Assembly: GCA_004525155.1 (NCBI GenBank)
Contig: SPDA01000132.1
Span: forward strand, 1-6,134
Source of the DNA: Spirochaetales bacterium
GTDB lineage: Bacteria > Spirochaetota > Spirochaetia > SPDA01
Reading direction: 5' to 3'
DNA: 6,134 nucleotides
This document shows positions 1 to 6,134 of this stretch, one piece after another (position 1 is the first letter of the stretch; every line of letters starts with the position of its first letter). The translations under genes and the position numbers were made by a program. The notes under the pieces are model-generated. The model worked only from the letters and a program-made list of their open reading frames with translations, had not been told where the DNA came from and ran no database searches.

Positions 1-550
1 CTGTCATTTCCGTGTATTTTTTTGTCAGCAGGTTGAAGGAACAGATGACATTTCTCACATAAAAACCGAGGGCCACATCATTCTGTTCCTGGATGTAATC
101 CCCGGTTTCCACGATCCTGCCCCCGATACTGCTGTCCGTTCTGAAGGAGAGGAAAATAATTCCGGGAAAATCGATCCGGACAGCCGCGGAAATACCCGAT
201 TTAAGCAGGGTGGATGCGGAATTGAACAGTCCGAAGAAAGGTCCGACGGAAAGGCTTAAGAAATCGTAGCGGTAGGTGAAGATGGTGTACATACTGTTGC
301 GAAGAACCGGATCCATGCTGTACCCGGCGTTGAGAACGAGTACGTCGGATACTGACTGGTTTAAATAGAGCGATATACCCCAGGGAAAACTCAGACCGTC
401 AAAGGTGGTTATATCCGAGGTCCGGGCGGAGGTGAAATCGAGGTTGCCCATATGAAAATCGGTACCCAGTTCCAGGGCGCCGGCGAAGCAGGGGAGCATC
501 AGGAAAAATGCAGCCAAAAGGACCGCACGGCATGCTGTTTCTTTCTTCAT
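1..550 (-). CDS. Exported outer-membrane beta-barrel-like protein, 3' end cut off by window edge
   Basis: The frame stays open from the ATG at 550 to the left edge, giving 183 residues with no stop, so the C-terminus is missing. The N-terminus is a clear signal peptide: basic start (MKKE), hydrophobic run around residues 9-22, and an Ala-Gly-Ala site at 23-25 for signal peptidase I. Cys21 follows a proline, so it is not a convincing lipobox. The mature part has short alternating stretches rich in Tyr, Phe, Leu and Gly (for example residues 56-62, 88-94, 98-109 and 159-173), as in membrane beta strands. The start is 3 bp after the stop of the preceding gene and has its own GGAG Shine-Dalgarno, so the two are probably co-transcribed and perhaps translationally coupled. 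I do not recognise the family. Outer-membrane location is inferred from composition and signal peptide, and a periplasmic protein is possible. Confidence 0.75.
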   Translation of the reverse strand, partial: MKKETACRAVLLAAFFLMLPCFAGALELGTDFHMGNLDFTSARTSDITTFDGLSFPWGISLYLNQSVSDVLVLNAGYSMDPVLRNSMYTIFTYRYDFLSLSVGPFFGLFNSASTLLKSGISAAVRIDFPGIIFLSFRTDSSIGGRIVETGDYIQEQNDVALGFYVRNVICSFNLLTKKYTEMT

Positions 551-553
551 TGT

Positions 554-1666
554 TTAAAACTCCGCTCGAATGCCTATAAAGCCTTCGATTAAATCGTCAA
601 GAACAAAGGGATACAGGTTGAAGTTTACCTTAAAATCCCAGAGAACGCCAGAGGTTACCGCCCTGAAGTAGGGCGACAGCAGGACCCTGAATTGTGTGGT
701 TTCCGTCGAAAGCAGGGAAATGCTCGATTCGATGCCGCCGGCATAAGGCGCCTTTGAAAGATTGCCGAAACTGAAATTGATATTGATGTTCGTGGTACCT
801 GTTTCTTCCGTTGCCTGCTGCAGGTAGTAACCCGGGTGCCAGAACAATGTCAGGATGATGGACATGGCATTGAGCGTGAGCCTTGGTTCGAACAGAAAAT
901 AAAAAAGGTTGATTGAAAAAGGATCAACCGCCGGGTCCCACCGGGGAATGCCGATCTCCATGAGAAATTCACCGGCCGTGGCGGGTTTGTAGAAAAAGAG
1001 GAGTCCCATCCTGTAGAGGCCCGAGGGGGCGTAGGGAAAAGTAGCCCCGAAAAAACCGTCCAGTTTTATCTGCTCCAGGTTGAGTACCCCCCGAAGGTCC
1101 GTCGAAAAATAGCCGGGTCCTCCCTCGAGGGCCATGTAGGAATCCTGATAAATGTACGCTGAAGCCAGAAAACGCTGAAAACGGTTGGGGGAGGTGGATA
1201 TTTTTACACCTGTACCGCCGATTCCGTGGATTGCCTCGTAGGGTACCGTTTCCGGAAAATACATATACCCTCTGTAAAGACTGGATACTCCCGGTGCTCC
1301 GAAGACATCGGCGAAGATGTCCCCGTTGCAGAAGAGATCCGTTTTCCCGATGAAATAACTGATATCGAGGGGAAGGGTGAAAAGTTCGCGCGCCGTGACG
1401 GAGGCGGCTTTAAAGGTGAGGACCTTGTCCCTTGAAAAATCCTCCAGGGAGTCACTTTGGAGATTTATGGATACACTTCCGCCGAACTTGTAGCCTCCCG
1501 CCACATCGAGATCCAGATTACCGCGGGTGCCGAGTATGAATACGCCGTCCTGTGAATATCCCCTTGTCATGAGTTCCATAGACGGTACGATGAGATCGGC
1601 GGCGAAGGATGAACCGAGAGGCAGAAGAAGTCCGAGACAGACCAGGCACAATAGACGGTTTTTCAT
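554..1666 (-). CDS. Putative outer-membrane beta-barrel protein, 370 aa
   Basis: The protein starts with a signal peptide: Lys2 and Arg4, a Leu-rich core at about 5-17, and a likely cleavage after Ser-Phe-Ala (20-22). The rest is Gly/Tyr/Phe-rich with many short amphipathic strands. It ends in GFIGIRAEF, with alternating hydrophobic residues and a terminal Phe, which matches the C-terminal beta-signal read by the BAM machinery. Together these support an integral outer-membrane barrel of moderate size. There are no enzyme motifs, and the substrate, if it is a channel, cannot be read from the sequence. The start at 1666 is set by an AGGAG seven bases upstream. It is the first gene of a minus-strand pair, followed after 3 bp by a second barrel-like gene, and is divergent from cheA across 193 bp. 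Any functional link to chemotaxis is unproven. Confidence 0.8.
   Translation of the reverse strand: MKNRLLCLVCLGLLLPLGSSFAADLIVPSMELMTRGYSQDGVFILGTRGNLDLDVAGGYKFGGSVSINLQSDSLEDFSRDKVLTFKAASVTARELFTLPLDISYFIGKTDLFCNGDIFADVFGAPGVSSLYRGYMYFPETVPYEAIHGIGGTGVKISTSPNRFQRFLASAYIYQDSYMALEGGPGYFSTDLRGVLNLEQIKLDGFFGATFPYAPSGLYRMGLLFFYKPATAGEFLMEIGIPRWDPAVDPFSINLFYFLFEPRLTLNAMSIILTLFWHPGYYLQQATEETGTTNININFSFGNLSKAPYAGGIESSISLLSTETTQFRVLLSPYFRAVTSGVLWDFKVNFNLYPFVLDDLIEGFIGIRAEF
560..563 (-). promoter_or_regulatory. Ribosome binding site of the second barrel gene, inside the upstream gene
   Basis: GGAG lies nine bases before the ATG at 550. It overlaps the last codons of the preceding gene (its stop is at 556-554). 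It fixes this ATG as the start rather than the in-frame Met codons at residues 18 and 34. The placement is typical of translationally coupled genes. Confidence 0.7.
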
Positions 1667-1673
1667 AGGAAAA

Positions 1674-1678
1674 CTCCT
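1674..1678 (-). promoter_or_regulatory. Ribosome binding site of the 370-aa barrel gene
   Basis: AGGAG, within AGAGGAG, sits seven bases upstream of the ATG at 1666. This is near-ideal spacing and supports the chosen start. Confidence 0.8.
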
Positions 1679-1703
1679 CTCTATAAATCTATACCGAATA
1701 AAT

Positions 1704-1732
1704 AAAATAATCTATTCCGGGAGGCTTCGCAA
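1704..1732 (-). promoter_or_regulatory. Candidate sigma-70-type promoter for the two barrel genes
   Basis: Read on the minus strand, TTGCGA (1732-1727) and TATTTT (1709-1704) are 17 bp apart, each matching the consensus at four of six positions. Transcription would start near 1697, leaving a leader of about 30 nt that includes the AGGAG. The -35 element overlaps one arm of the 9-bp inverted repeat at 1727-1752. The region is AT-rich, so a chance match is possible. Confidence 0.35.
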
Positions 1733-1752
1733 AAATCCGGTTTTTTTTGCGA
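1727..1752. repeat. Perfect 9-bp inverted repeat in the divergent promoter region
   Basis: TCGCAAAAA at 1727-1735 is the exact reverse complement of TTTTTGCGA at 1744-1752, with an 8-base centre. The right arm continues a run of eight T (1741-1748). No gene converges on it, so a terminator role is unlikely. It overlaps the candidate -35 of the minus-strand operon, which would suit a repressor operator. This is inferred from position only. Confidence 0.5.
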
Positions 1753-1807
1753 TTTGTTCATATTATCGAATGTTTACCGTATCTACTTGACCTGCGGCGC
1801 CCCCCGA

Positions 1808-1851
1808 ATTGGAAAATTGACTTGACTTGAACGTTTTTATATTGGAAAATT
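1808..1851. repeat. 11-bp direct repeat flanking the cheA promoter region
   Basis: ATTGGAAAATT occurs exactly at 1808-1818 and again at 1841-1851. The start-to-start distance is 33 bp, close to three helical turns, so both copies would face the same side of the DNA. The second copy ends nine bases before the cheA ATG. Between them lie tandem TTGAC pentamers (1817-1821, 1822-1826, and TTGAA at 1827-1831). The arrangement could be a regulator's paired binding site or a small duplication. Confidence 0.5.
1817..1850 (+). promoter_or_regulatory. Candidate promoter(s) of the che operon
   Basis: Two overlapping sigma-70-like readings exist: TTGACT (1822-1827) with GAAAAT (1845-1850) at 17 bp, and TTGACT (1817-1822) with TATATT (1838-1843) at 15 bp. 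The -35 is good in both; the first has the better spacing and the second the better -10. Either would start transcription only about 3-10 bases before the cheA ATG. I see no match to the flagellar sigma-28 consensus here. Confidence 0.4.
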
Positions 1852-1859
1852 AGGCCCGT

Positions 1860-4238
1860 ATGAGTGATTATCTCGATCCTAACAACGAAGAACTGCTCAA
1901 GGATTTTTTCTCCGAAGCCCAGGGTCAGGTGGAAACACTGGAACACAACATTCTCGCCCTCGAAAGCGAGCCTTCGAATCATGAATCGATCGATGAAATC
2001 TTCAGGGCCGCCCACACCCTGAAAGGGGGGTCCGCCACCGTGCAGATGATGGAACTCTCCGAGTTTACCCACCTGGTGGAGGATGTGCTCGATGAAATCC
2101 GGAGCGGCAAAGCCGCTGTTACAGGAGAAATAGTGGACCTCCTGCTCGCTTCGATCGATATCATCAAATCAATGCTTGAAGCCCGGCTAAGCGGCGTCGT
2201 GTTTGACGATGACATTTCGGATATAAAAAAACAGCTTAAGAATGTTCTGGAAGGCAGGGTTACACCCGCGGTTTCCGCCGGGACCCGTGAAACCGGAATA
2301 ACACAAAAGAAACCTGTAAAAATGCCCGAAAAAGGCGGCGCCTCCGTCCCGGCCGGGGAAAAGGCAGGCGGACTTTCGGAATATGATATCCTCGAGATGC
2401 GGGAGGCTGCCGAGCCCGGCGAACCGATTTTCCAGGCGCTCGTTACCTTTGACGAAAACAATCCCATGAATTCGGTAGGCGGCATTCAGGTTTTCGCCGT
2501 ACTCAAGGAATTAGGCAGGATACTGAAAACACAGCCTGAATTCGAGATGCTTTATGAAGACAAATTTTTTCCGGTAGTTACCTATTATTTCGCCTCCAGG
2601 GCCTCCGAAGAGGACATTCTTCGAAAACTTGATATGCCGGATGTGGTCAGGGAAACCGACCTCAAGGTTCTGCCGGATGTTTCAGCGCCGGCTCCCGTGC
2701 AGGAAAAACCTGACCTGCAGGTGTCCGGCCAGGTTGCGGAACTGCCTGCCGGTAAGGCCAGGGTCGAAGAGGAAGAAGAGGCCGGGGAAAAGGAAAAAGC
2801 GGAAAAGAAAGTCCCCGGGCTGTACAAGGAGGCGGCATCAGCCGGGTCCGTACTCCGGGTGGACAGCAGGCGCATCGATACCCTCCTCAATCTGATAAGC
2901 GAAGCTGTCATAACGAAAGCTACCTTCAACCAGGTCGGCAGTCAGTTTGCCGAAACCCTCCTGGAATTCCAGCATGCCGAATCCCTGCTGAAGGAAAAGC
3001 AGAAAATGCTTTTCGACTCCCTGCCGGATTACCTTGAAGCAATAAACCGGGGAAAAACCGTCAAGGAGATAAGAAGGGAAATATTTGAGGAATACGGGTC
3101 CATATTTTCGCTCATGGACGGTTTCGAAACCAAATTCAAGAATACGGTTGCCAGTTTCAGGAACACGGCGCAGATTCTCGGAAGAAACACGGGCGAGCTT
3201 CACGAAAAAGTGCTGCAGATACGGATGGTCCCCATTTCACAGATTTTCTCCAGGTTCCCCCGTCTCGTGAGGGACCTCTCGAAAACCCTCAACAAGCAGA
3301 TAAAACTCATTATGGAGGGGGAGGATACGGAGCTCGATAAATCCGTCATCGAGGACGTCCTCGATCCCCTCATCCACTGTGTGCGCAACTCGGTCGATCA
3401 CGGAATAGAGTCCCCTGCGGAGAGAAAGGAAGCAGGTAAGACGGAAGAAGGCCATGTGCTCCTCAAGGCGAGTAACGAAGGAAATATGATAGTTATAGAG
3501 ATTTCCGACGACGGCAAGGGTATAGACGTGGACGTTGTGAGGCAGAAAGCGGTAGAGAGGGGCATTATCCATCCAGGCAAGGCGCTTTCCGCGATCGAGG
3601 CTTTTAACCTTATTTTTGAAGCCGGGTTTTCCACGGCCAAGGCGGTTACAAATCTGTCCGGAAGAGGTGTGGGCCTGGACGTAGTCAAGAAACAGATTGA
3701 AAAACTGAACGGTTCCATTGCCGTGTGGTCCGAAAAAGGCAAGGGTACCAGAATGACCATCAGACTGCCTCTAACCCTCGCGATTATCCAGGGTCTTCTG
3801 GTAAGGGTAGGCAAGGAAATTTACGCGATACCTATTACCTCCGTACTGGACAGTCACAGAATAAAACCTTCAGACATCAAGCTGATTGACAACTACGAAG
3901 TTTTCAACGTGCGGGAAGATGTTGTATCCCTTGTCCGACTGGGGAGGCTCTTCAAGCTGGAGTCCGAGGAGCGTACCGATTATCATTTTATCGTCATTGT
4001 CGGGAGCGGTGATAAGAAGATGGGGCTCATGGTCGACAGTCTTATCGGGGAGGAGGATGTGGTTATAAAGCCCCTCAAGGACAGGTACACAAACTCACCG
4101 GGTATAGCCGGCGCTACGATTCTCGGGGACGGCACCGTGTCGCTCATTATCGATGTGAGTCAGCTTCTCGACTTGTGCCTTAAACAGGAGCGGGAAGAAC
4201 GGCGCGTTCGTCTCGAATCCATAAGCACCGGAAAGTAA
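1860..4238 (+). CDS. cheA: Chemotaxis histidine kinase CheA (spirochaete type, long P3)
   Basis: CheA autophosphorylates in response to chemoreceptors and passes phosphate to CheY. All five domains are visible. P1 (about 1-130) has phospho-acceptor His52 in AAHTLKGGSA. P2, the CheY-docking domain, spans about 185-272. P3 (dimerization) spans about 330-447. P4, the ATPase domain, has the N box with His506 and Asn510, DDGKG at 550-554, the F box near 586-592 and GRGVG at 601-605. P5, CheW-like, spans about 638-780. Two flexible linkers (about 132-183 and 273-328) flank P2, the second with a Glu/Lys-rich run at 303-317. At 792 aa it is longer than E. coli CheA (about 650), partly because P3 is roughly 50 residues longer than usual. 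An in-frame TAG at 1851 excludes an earlier start, and no good Shine-Dalgarno precedes this ATG. First gene of the cheA-cheW-cheX operon. Confidence 0.97.
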   Translation: MSDYLDPNNEELLKDFFSEAQGQVETLEHNILALESEPSNHESIDEIFRAAHTLKGGSATVQMMELSEFTHLVEDVLDEIRSGKAAVTGEIVDLLLASIDIIKSMLEARLSGVVFDDDISDIKKQLKNVLEGRVTPAVSAGTRETGITQKKPVKMPEKGGASVPAGEKAGGLSEYDILEMREAAEPGEPIFQALVTFDENNPMNSVGGIQVFAVLKELGRILKTQPEFEMLYEDKFFPVVTYYFASRASEEDILRKLDMPDVVRETDLKVLPDVSAPAPVQEKPDLQVSGQVAELPAGKARVEEEEEAGEKEKAEKKVPGLYKEAASAGSVLRVDSRRIDTLLNLISEAVITKATFNQVGSQFAETLLEFQHAESLLKEKQKMLFDSLPDYLEAINRGKTVKEIRREIFEEYGSIFSLMDGFETKFKNTVASFRNTAQILGRNTGELHEKVLQIRMVPISQIFSRFPRLVRDLSKTLNKQIKLIMEGEDTELDKSVIEDVLDPLIHCVRNSVDHGIESPAERKEAGKTEEGHVLLKASNEGNMIVIEISDDGKGIDVDVVRQKAVERGIIHPGKALSAIEAFNLIFEAGFSTAKAVTNLSGRGVGLDVVKKQIEKLNGSIAVWSEKGKGTRMTIRLPLTLAIIQGLLVRVGKEIYAIPITSVLDSHRIKPSDIKLIDNYEVFNVREDVVSLVRLGRLFKLESEERTDYHFIVIVGSGDKKMGLMVDSLIGEEDVVIKPLKDRYTNSPGIAGATILGDGTVSLIIDVSQLLDLCLKQEREERRVRLESISTGK

Positions 4239-4245
4239 TTACAAA

Positions 4246-4250
4246 AAGGA
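4246..4250 (+). promoter_or_regulatory. Ribosome binding site of the cheW-cheR-like gene
   Basis: AAGGA lies six bases before the ATG at 4257. A second in-frame ATG at 4266 would be 15 bases away, so 4257 is preferred. The site lies in the 18-bp gap after the cheA stop codon. Confidence 0.75.
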
Positions 4251-4256
4251 CACTTC

Positions 4257-5603
4257 ATGGGTACTATGAGCGGCAGGCTTTCCCTCGAGGAAGCCGCAAT
4301 TGAAAGACGTGATTCGATAGATTTTAAAATGGTCACATTTTCCCTTGCCGGCAAAGACTACGGTCTGGATATCATGAAGGTAAAGGAAATCGCGAAGGAC
4401 AACGAGTTCACCTATGTCCCGAATACGGCGCCTTACGTGCGGGGCGTTTACAACCTCCGGGGAGATATCATTTCGGTTATAGACCTGCGGCTTATGTTCC
4501 GGCTGCCTGTTGAGAGTAAGGAAGAAGGCACGCTCGAGAATTTGATAATTCTTAATTTAAAAAATCATATAATCGGTATTATCGTTGACTCCACGAACAA
4601 GGTTATAGGCATAAATTCCGAGACCATTCAGCCGCCCCATCCTCTTTTCGGGGACATCAATGAACAGTTCATAAGCGGCGTTGTGGAATTTGATAATAAC
4701 CTCTACATAATCCTCGACGCTGAGCGCATTTTCGGTTCGGAAACGGGACCGGGCAGGGAGGCGGAACGGCAGAAGGCGGAAGAAGCTGAGGCCGCTGCCG
4801 TGGAAACCGCGCGGGCGGTACCGGCGGAGGACTATTCGTTCAGCGCTCCGGATAAAGTGCCTGTCGATCTGGGATTTATCAGCGAAACCTTAAACACGTT
4901 CAAAAAGTTTCATGTGTCCCCCTTGAACGAAAGATGGGTAAGCGCCAGGTTTGAGGAATGGCGGGAACTTAAACGCCGTGAGGGCAGGGAACTTCAGCTG
5001 AAAAGTCCGGAAGAGGCTGATGAATTTCTCCTCACCTTTTTTTCACCATTCACTTCGGCTCTTTTCGGTGATGATTATTCGGAAGAGATAATCAAGCTTT
5101 TTCCTGAAAAGGAAGGGGGTACCGTCAGTCTCTGGAACCCGGGCTGCGGCAAGGGTTACGAGACTTTTTCGCTTGCCTGCCTGCTCAGGGAAGCGTACCC
5201 CGGGCTGCGGATTAAAATCTGGGCCAACGACAATGACCTGCTGGGTATTTCCAATGCTCCCGGCCTGGTATTCAAAATGAATGAAATACCTTCCCGCCTC
5301 GAACGCAATGCCCTGGAAACGAAAAGCGGCCGCCAGTTTAACGGGGAAATAAGGGACAGCATATATTTTGAATACCATGATATTCTAAACGGAAATCCGC
5401 ATCCCGAGGTGGATATTATTTTTGCTAGGGACATACTTTCCTTTCAAACCCCGCAGAGCCAGGAGCACCTTCTCGAAGAATTTTCGGTCAAGCTCAAACC
5501 GGGAGGGCTGCTTTTCCTCGGAGAGAATGAGAGCGCCGCGGCCTACGGATGGATTCCGGTAAAGCAAGGTGCGGTAATCGCCTATGCGAGGAATAATGAC
5601 TGA
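4257..5603 (+). CDS. cheW: CheW coupling protein fused to a CheR-like methyltransferase-fold domain
   Basis: Residues about 20-160 form a CheW domain (YGLDIMKVKEI at 35-45, NLRGDIISVIDLR at 66-78, ISGVVEFDNNLYIILD at 139-154), the adaptor joining CheA to chemoreceptors. An Ala/Glu-rich linker (about 161-200) leads to a CheR-like region (about 205-448). This has a helical part, then a Rossmann-type part with GCGKG at 296-300, NDND at 324-327, a CheR-like IIFARDILSF at 387-396, and LKPGGLLFLGENES at 413-426. Several CheR positions differ: no Arg where the family has FFR (here around 266-272), TGEEPYS reads KGYETFS, and CRN reads ARD. Methyl transfer is therefore doubtful, though S-adenosylmethionine binding may remain. 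In T. denticola a CheW-CheR-like protein of this type is needed for ordered receptor arrays. It follows cheA by 18 bp. The gene product is about three times the length of an ordinary CheW. Confidence 0.93.
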   Translation: MGTMSGRLSLEEAAIERRDSIDFKMVTFSLAGKDYGLDIMKVKEIAKDNEFTYVPNTAPYVRGVYNLRGDIISVIDLRLMFRLPVESKEEGTLENLIILNLKNHIIGIIVDSTNKVIGINSETIQPPHPLFGDINEQFISGVVEFDNNLYIILDAERIFGSETGPGREAERQKAEEAEAAAVETARAVPAEDYSFSAPDKVPVDLGFISETLNTFKKFHVSPLNERWVSARFEEWRELKRREGRELQLKSPEEADEFLLTFFSPFTSALFGDDYSEEIIKLFPEKEGGTVSLWNPGCGKGYETFSLACLLREAYPGLRIKIWANDNDLLGISNAPGLVFKMNEIPSRLERNALETKSGRQFNGEIRDSIYFEYHDILNGNPHPEVDIIFARDILSFQTPQSQEHLLEEFSVKLKPGGLLFLGENESAAAYGWIPVKQGAVIAYARNND

Positions 5604-5643
5604 TGCTGCGCAGGTTCGGTAATGCATACTAATGCGATGACAG

Positions 5644-5648
5644 AGGAG
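5644..5648 (+). promoter_or_regulatory. Ribosome binding site of cheX
   Basis: AGGAG, within AGAGGAG, is nine bases upstream of the ATG at 5658 and is the strongest Shine-Dalgarno of the plus-strand genes. A three-codon mini-frame (ATG 5632 to TGA 5638-5640) ends just before it and is probably incidental. Confidence 0.75.
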
Positions 5649-5657
5649 TGAGCTTAC

Positions 5658-6131
5658 ATGAGAATCGAATACATCAATCCCTTCGTAGATGCGGCATTCA
5701 ACCTATTGAAGGAGGTTCTGCAGACGGATAAGATCCAGAGGGGTGATTTGTATTTGAAGTCTGTATCCCAGTCGATTCTCGGAGTCGCCGCCATTGTGGG
5801 TCTCACAGGCGATGTTGAAGGCAGGGTGCTTTTCGACATGACCAGGGAAACCGCCCTGGAGGTAGCAAGAAAAATGAATGAACCCGATGAACTTGCCGGA
5901 TTCGACGAAATGGCGAAGGCCACGATTAACGAACTTGCCAATATGATAACCGCCCATGCAGTGACCAAACTTCACGAAATTGGTTTCAAATTCGACATCA
6001 CTCCGCCGGCTATTATAACCGGCCAGAATATGGAAGTTACCAATGCTTCCGGGGTGGAAGCGCTTATCGTACCTGCCGTTACCCCGTACGGCAAGATCGA
6101 GATCAACGTGGCCATAAGGGAAAGAGCCTGA
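5658..6131 (+). CDS. cheX: CheY-P phosphatase CheX
   Basis: CheX dephosphorylates CheY-P and so ends the motor signal. Spirochaetes use it in place of CheZ. The 157-residue length is normal for the family. The features seen are an N-terminal helix (about 6-22), the GDVEGRVLFDMTRETALEVA segment at 51-70 typical of CheX, and the active-site helix with Glu92 and Asn95 (NELANM), the ExxN pair that positions the water for dephosphorylation. The family consensus has Asp or Ser four residues before that Glu; here it is Ala88. A Pro-Pro pair follows at 116-117, near the conserved proline of the motif. It is complete, ending three bases before the window edge, and has a strong AGGAG. It lies 54 bp after cheW in the same direction. 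In treponemes cheY follows cheX, so the CheY substrate is probably encoded just beyond the window. Confidence 0.93.
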   Translation: MRIEYINPFVDAAFNLLKEVLQTDKIQRGDLYLKSVSQSILGVAAIVGLTGDVEGRVLFDMTRETALEVARKMNEPDELAGFDEMAKATINELANMITAHAVTKLHEIGFKFDITPPAIITGQNMEVTNASGVEALIVPAVTPYGKIEINVAIRERA

Positions 6132-6134
6132 AAA

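Noticed and set aside
1727..1752. Inverted repeat with T run as a rho-independent terminator
   Set aside because: The stem is mostly A-T pairs and no gene ends next to it on either strand, so an operator-like role or chance is more likely.
1527..1790. Plus-strand frame leading from the barrel gene into the intergenic region
   Set aside because: It is mostly antisense to the barrel signal-peptide region and has no recognisable motif or good ribosome site.
1758..2072. Minus-strand frame across the cheA start and intergenic region
   Set aside because: It overlaps cheA P1 and its promoter region and has no family features.
1979..2485. 168-codon open frame on the minus strand opposite cheA
   Set aside because: It is Ser/Ile-rich low-complexity sequence lying wholly opposite a confidently identified CheA P1-P2 region, with no domain motifs. 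It is a frame shadow.
2629..2895. 88-codon plus-strand frame inside cheA
   Set aside because: The Arg/Lys/Pro-rich composition is the out-of-frame reading of the CheA Glu/Lys linker, and cheA continues uninterrupted in its own frame.
5604..5657. Separate small gene or hairpin between cheW and cheX
   Set aside because: Only a three-codon frame and a short TAATGC repeat (5620-5625, 5630-5635) are present. No stable hairpin or promoter is seen.
1..6134. Mobile element, CRISPR, tRNA/rRNA or phage-defence genes
   Set aside because: I found no repeat-spacer arrays, transposase or nuclease motifs, or structured RNA gene sequences. The coding space is taken up by the five genes listed.

Overview
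The window holds a spirochaete chemotaxis operon (plus strand) and, divergent from it, a pair of outer-membrane beta-barrel genes (minus strand). Three things point to a Treponema-type spirochaete: the gene order cheA-cheW-cheX, known from Treponema pallidum and T. denticola; a CheW fused to a CheR-like domain; and a CheA with an unusually long dimerization domain. The DNA looks roughly balanced in GC by eye (not computed), which does not fit the AT-rich T. denticola. I cannot name the species.

Layout. Minus strand, 1666 down to 1: a 370-residue exported barrel-like protein, then 3 bp later a second exported barrel-like protein that runs off the left edge. Positions 1667-1859 form the divergent regulatory region. 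It contains a possible minus-strand promoter, a 9-bp inverted repeat, an 11-bp direct repeat spaced 33 bp, and tandem TTGAC-type elements just before cheA. Plus strand, 1860 to 6131: cheA (792 aa), the cheW-cheR-like fusion (448 aa) and cheX (157 aa), each in the same direction with short gaps of 18 and 54 bp. cheY is the expected next gene but lies outside the window.

How the genes work together. CheA autophosphorylates under control of chemoreceptors, to which it is coupled by CheW-type domains. The phosphate passes to CheY, which acts on the flagellar motor. CheX removes phosphate from CheY, a job done by CheZ in enteric bacteria. The CheW-CheR-like fusion and the extended CheA P3 domain are the two parts that T. 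denticola cryo-tomography work linked to chemoreceptor arrays suited to thin, highly curved cells. They are therefore the most interesting part of the window, although the system is already described in outline. The two barrel proteins have no recognised function, and only position links them to chemotaxis.
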